Assembly (NCBI RefSeq): GCF_964355755.1
Contig: NC_092670.1
Location: 5,731,001-5,795,000, forward strand
Length of the DNA: 64,000 nt
From: Antedon mediterranea
Taxonomy: Eukaryota; Echinodermata; Crinoidea; Comatulida; Antedonidae
Reading direction: 5' to 3'
Notes under the pieces: generated by a model
Told to the model about the DNA's origin: nothing
What the model saw: the letters and a program-made list of their open reading frames with translations, nothing else
Databases searched by the model: none
Made by a program: the position numbers and the translations under genes
In this document: positions 60,494 through 64,000 of the stretch, piece after piece
Numbering within the stretch: position 1 is the stretch's first letter
Layout of the letters: every line of letters begins with the position of its first letter

Positions 60494-62018
60494 TCTTCTT
60501 TCTTTCTGTATGATTTTTGTGTAACGCTTTTCTCTAAAACTTGCAAACATAACATTTTGTTAACTATGTTAACATTTTGACATTTATGTAACGTCGTCAA
60601 GCGAAGCTTTTCATGATGTTTACAATCGCGCAACGTGACGTACGCGCGATTTAACGATTTTCTCGTATTTAACATATGTCGAAAACCAAATAACATTTTA
60701 AAGTGAAACTTTGCAAAAGTTTAATTTATATCATGCGCTAACCTTCTGTTGAAAAAAAATTGCGTGTTTTACACAAATTTACGCGCGCACGCGCATTTAA
60801 AATTTCAAAATGCGCAAAATTAATTTCTAATCAACTTTCTACGCGTTTCATGTCGGTTTAAGCATTTCAAAAATTCCCACGCATGCGCACATTTTTACGT
60901 GTGCGGAGCGCACGTAGCATTGAAAACGTATTTTTTTCGCGTGATTTATGTTTTTCCAGCCTTTTCTAGTAATTTTACCAAATTTTAAACAATTTTGACT
61001 TAAAGATACGTCATACGAGCACGTCGAATTGGACAATTTGCGCGCGTTTTTTATGAAAACGTTAAAAAATTCGTTTAAAATATGCCTTTTTTAAAACAGT
61101 CGTAATTTCTAAACTAAACGGTCAACTTTTTGTGGATGGCATTTTCTGGAAGTAGATGAGTTGTAGATATTGGATCAGGTATTAATATGGCTAACCGGAC
61201 ATTGTGATGTCATCGTATGGCCACGCAAATATAACATTTAGGATTTTGTATCTTTCGTCATAGCTCATCACATTGAATAGAGCGCATCTCCACTTATCCG
61301 TTTTCCATTTTCACCCCGATTTTGATATTGTCTAGGTCAATCAACTATCTTTCGCATGAGTTAAAAATATTTTAATTTTTTTTACGTCATCGTGCTTAAA
61401 AATTTAAATCACGTGTGGCATTAATTTCATCTTTACAGTAAATTTTAATCTGTTATAGCTCGTAAGAATAAAATGTGATAATCACGATTAAAACTTTTTC
61501 TGGAAGCTATTGGACTGTAGATACGAAATTATGTAAAAATGTTGCCAATCGGATGTTGTGACGTCATCATATGGCCAGTTAAATAAAAAAGGTCGTATTT
61601 TCATCTTTTGCGTCATAATTCATTACATTTAAACGAGCGCGCATCAATATTTCACGTATTCAAATTTCTTCTACATGCTAATACGTTGTTGCTGAGATAA
61701 TTTCGTTTCGGAATTGCTACCTTCGCGTTTCATTTTAAAACCGTCAACATGTTAAAAATTGCAATAAATAGCGGGTCCCGTAATTTCACCTATTCTACAC
61801 TGTATGTGATATGGATACAGATTATACTGTGTATACTACAGTATATATGAATTTAAACAATAAATTTCAGCAATAACAACATATCATATTCTTCAGTTCA
61901 GGTCATAATGCCAACGTGAACACTTCCTTTTGTCCTCAACCTATCCCCTTAATGTTAATGTTGCACCACTTGCGCGGCGGATAACCAAACTCGTCAAAGT
62001 GACGAGTTACATGTCTAG
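60494..62018 (+). mobile_element. Array unit 20, type B end, leader split by unit 19
   Basis: It starts TCTTCTTTCTTTCTGTATG directly after CTAG. The body shares unusual variants with unit 13 (GTGCGGAGCGCAC, TTTACGTCATCGT). Confidence 0.9.
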
Positions 62019-63695
62019 TCTTTTTCTTAATTGGTTATCCGCAACGAAGTTGCAGGATAACCTCTTGTGATTGTACGAAATCATCATCATCATCAACTTT
62101 TTATTTTTAGTTATCCGCACTCAGCGGATAACTCCTTGTAACTGTCCTGTTTCATCATCTTTTTTTTTTTTCTGTATTATTCTTTCTTTCTGTCATTTTT
62201 GTGCAGAGCATATCTCAAAAACGTGTAAAGTTAACATTTCATAACTTTGTCAACATATGTGTATTCACCTGAAGTTTTGCTTTTCTATTTTTGAATGACG
62301 TCAGAATTGCACAACATGACTTACGCGCGTTTTAACGAATTTCGCGTATTTAACATACATCGAAAACCATATAACAATTTAAATTGAAACTTATTAAAAG
62401 TTTTAGTTATATCTTGCGCTAACTGACTTTGTAAAAAAAATGGCATGTTTTACACGAAGTTACGCGCGCACGCGCGTTTAAAATTTCAAAACGCGAAAAA
62501 TCAATTTCTAATCAACTTTCTACGCGTTTCATGTCATTTTGAGCAGGTAAAAAATTCCTACGCGTGCGCATTTTTTTACGCGCGCCGTGCGCACGTAGCG
62601 TTGAAAACAATTTTTTTCACGTGATTTATGTTTTTCCAGCCTTTTGTAGTAATTTTACCAACTTTTAAACGATTTAGACTTAAAATTACGTCATACGGGC
62701 ACGTCGAATTGGATAATTTACGTGGGTTTTTGATGAAAAAGGTAAAAAATTCGTAAAAATTTGTCAAAATTATGCCTTTTTTTAAACAGTCGTAATTTCT
62801 AAACTGGACGGTCAACTTTTTGTGAATGACATATTCTTGAGGTTGATGAGGTGTAGATATCGGATCATGTAATAATTTGGCTAACCGGACATTGTGACGT
62901 CATCGTATGGCCACGCGAATATAAAATATAGGATTTTTGTATCTTTCATCATAGCGCATGACATTTAATAGAGCGCATCTCCAATTATCTGTTTTCCATT
63001 TTTACCCCGATTTTTATATTATCTAGGTCAATCAACTATCTTTCGTATGAGTTAAAAATATTTTAATTTTTATGACGTCATCATGTCTAAAAATGTAAAT
63101 AACGTGGGTCACTTATTTTCGTCTTTACAGTAAATTTCAATCTGTTATAGCTCGTCAGAATAAAACGTGATAATCATGATTAAAACGTTTTCTGGAAGCT
63201 ATTGGATTGTAGATACGAATTTATGTAAACATTTTGCCAATCGGATGTTGTGACGTCATCATATGACCAGTTAAATAAAAAAAGTCGTATTTTCATCTTT
63301 TGCGTCATAATTCATCACATTTAAAAGAGCGCGCATCAATATTTTACTTATTTAAATTTCTTCTACACATTAATATTTTGTTGCCGAGATAATTTCCTTC
63401 CGAAATTGCTATCTTAGTATTTCATTTTGATACCGTCGCTATGTTAAAAATTTGATTAAATGGCGTGTCCAGTCATTTCACCTATTCTACACAGTATGTA
63501 ATATGTATACAGATTATATTGTATATATAATATGACACAAAATAACAGAATTCAGCAATAACAACATATCATATTCTTCAGATCAGGTCATATTGCCACA
63601 ATCTTTTTCTGTGTGCAATATTCTAACGTATGACGTCTACGTGACCTTTGTCGTGCGGATAACTAACTCGTCAAAGTGACGAGTTACATGTCTAG
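62019..63695 (+). mobile_element. Array unit 21: B module plus complete type A element
   Basis: The leader remnant TCTTTTTCTTAAT precedes a type B module (62033-62062) and (CAT)n AACTTTTTATTTT. A type A module (62109-62133) then starts a complete A element ending at 63695. Confidence 0.9.
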
Positions 63696-64000
63696 TTCTT
63701 CTTTCTTTCTGTATGATTTTTGTGTAACGCTTTTCTCTGAAACTCGCAAACATAACATTTCGTTAACTATGTTATCATTTTGACATTTACGTAACGTCGT
63801 CATGCGAAGCTTTTCATGACGTTTACAATTGCGCAACGTGACGTACGCGCGATTTAACGATTTTCTCGTATTTAACATATGTCGAAAACCAAATAACATT
63901 TTAAAGTGAAACTTTGCAAAAGTTTAATTTATATCATGCGCTAACTTTCTGTTGAAAAAAAATTGCGTGTTTTACACAAAGTTACGCGCGCACGCGCATT
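63696..64000 (+). mobile_element. Array unit 22, cut by the window edge
   Basis: Leader TTCTTCTTTCTTTCTGTATG after CTAG, then a normal unit start. The array continues beyond the window. Confidence 0.85.

Noticed and set aside
30811-64000. CRISPR-like or ordinary satellite interpretation of the array
   Set aside because: The units are 1.5 kb with Helitron-type termini, subfamily structure and nested junctions. There are no short repeat-spacer units.

Overview
This is a repeat-rich, AT-rich piece of an animal nuclear genome. It has a five-exon gene with GT-AG introns, CR1/Rex1-like LINE fragments, MITEs and Helitron-class elements. The combination suits a marine invertebrate. The CTAG/AGGCCTA-rich spacers would suit an echinoderm or another invertebrate deuterostome, but that placement is a guess.

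Layout. (1) 1-1,500: part of a ~1.5-kb Helentron-like non-autonomous repeat, interrupted by a LINE 3' end. (2) 1,960-3,000: short tandem repeats and decayed copies of an endonuclease-coding segment. (3) 3,502-12,759, minus strand: an intact 3,085-codon Helentron/Helitron2-type Rep-helicase protein. Its domains are PHD finger, a cysteine-protease-like domain with C-x..DPH motifs, an OTU protease, a 20-residue basic repeat, a Cys-rich segment, HUH Rep, PIF1 helicase and a C-terminal apurinic-type endonuclease. (4) 13,190-24,100: non-coding, with a minisatellite, a 548-bp tandem duplication, an 817-bp TIR element with a 9-bp target duplication, a palindromic MITE, a second hairpin-ended repeat family with tetranucleotide satellites, a ~0.6-kb repeat holding a tRNA-like region, and a LINE reverse-transcriptase fragment. 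(5) 24,122-28,479, plus strand: a five-exon gene for a 267-residue OB-fold protein resembling an RPA70 DNA-binding domain. Its first intron holds a 1.37-kb imperfect palindrome. (6) 28,850-30,810: decayed repeat copies. (7) 30,811-64,000: 20 consecutive full-length head-to-tail units of ~1.5 kb, plus a partial one at the window edge.

The main result concerns the array. Each unit ends in a 9-bp-stem hairpin and CTAG, preceded by an inverted repeat (GCGGATAACT or GCGGATAACC) that pairs with 5' modules (AGTTATCCGC or GGTTATCCGC). This is the asymmetrical-TIR layout of Helentron/Helitron2 elements. The 5' modules are stacked at some junctions and missing at others. Where I could check, removing the inner element restores the leader of the outer one. 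The array therefore appears to have grown by elements inserting repeatedly into the T/C-rich leader of their relatives, and not only by unequal exchange.

The large ORF is the kind of enzyme that mobilises such elements. I could not find matching termini around it, so a partnership with the array is not shown.
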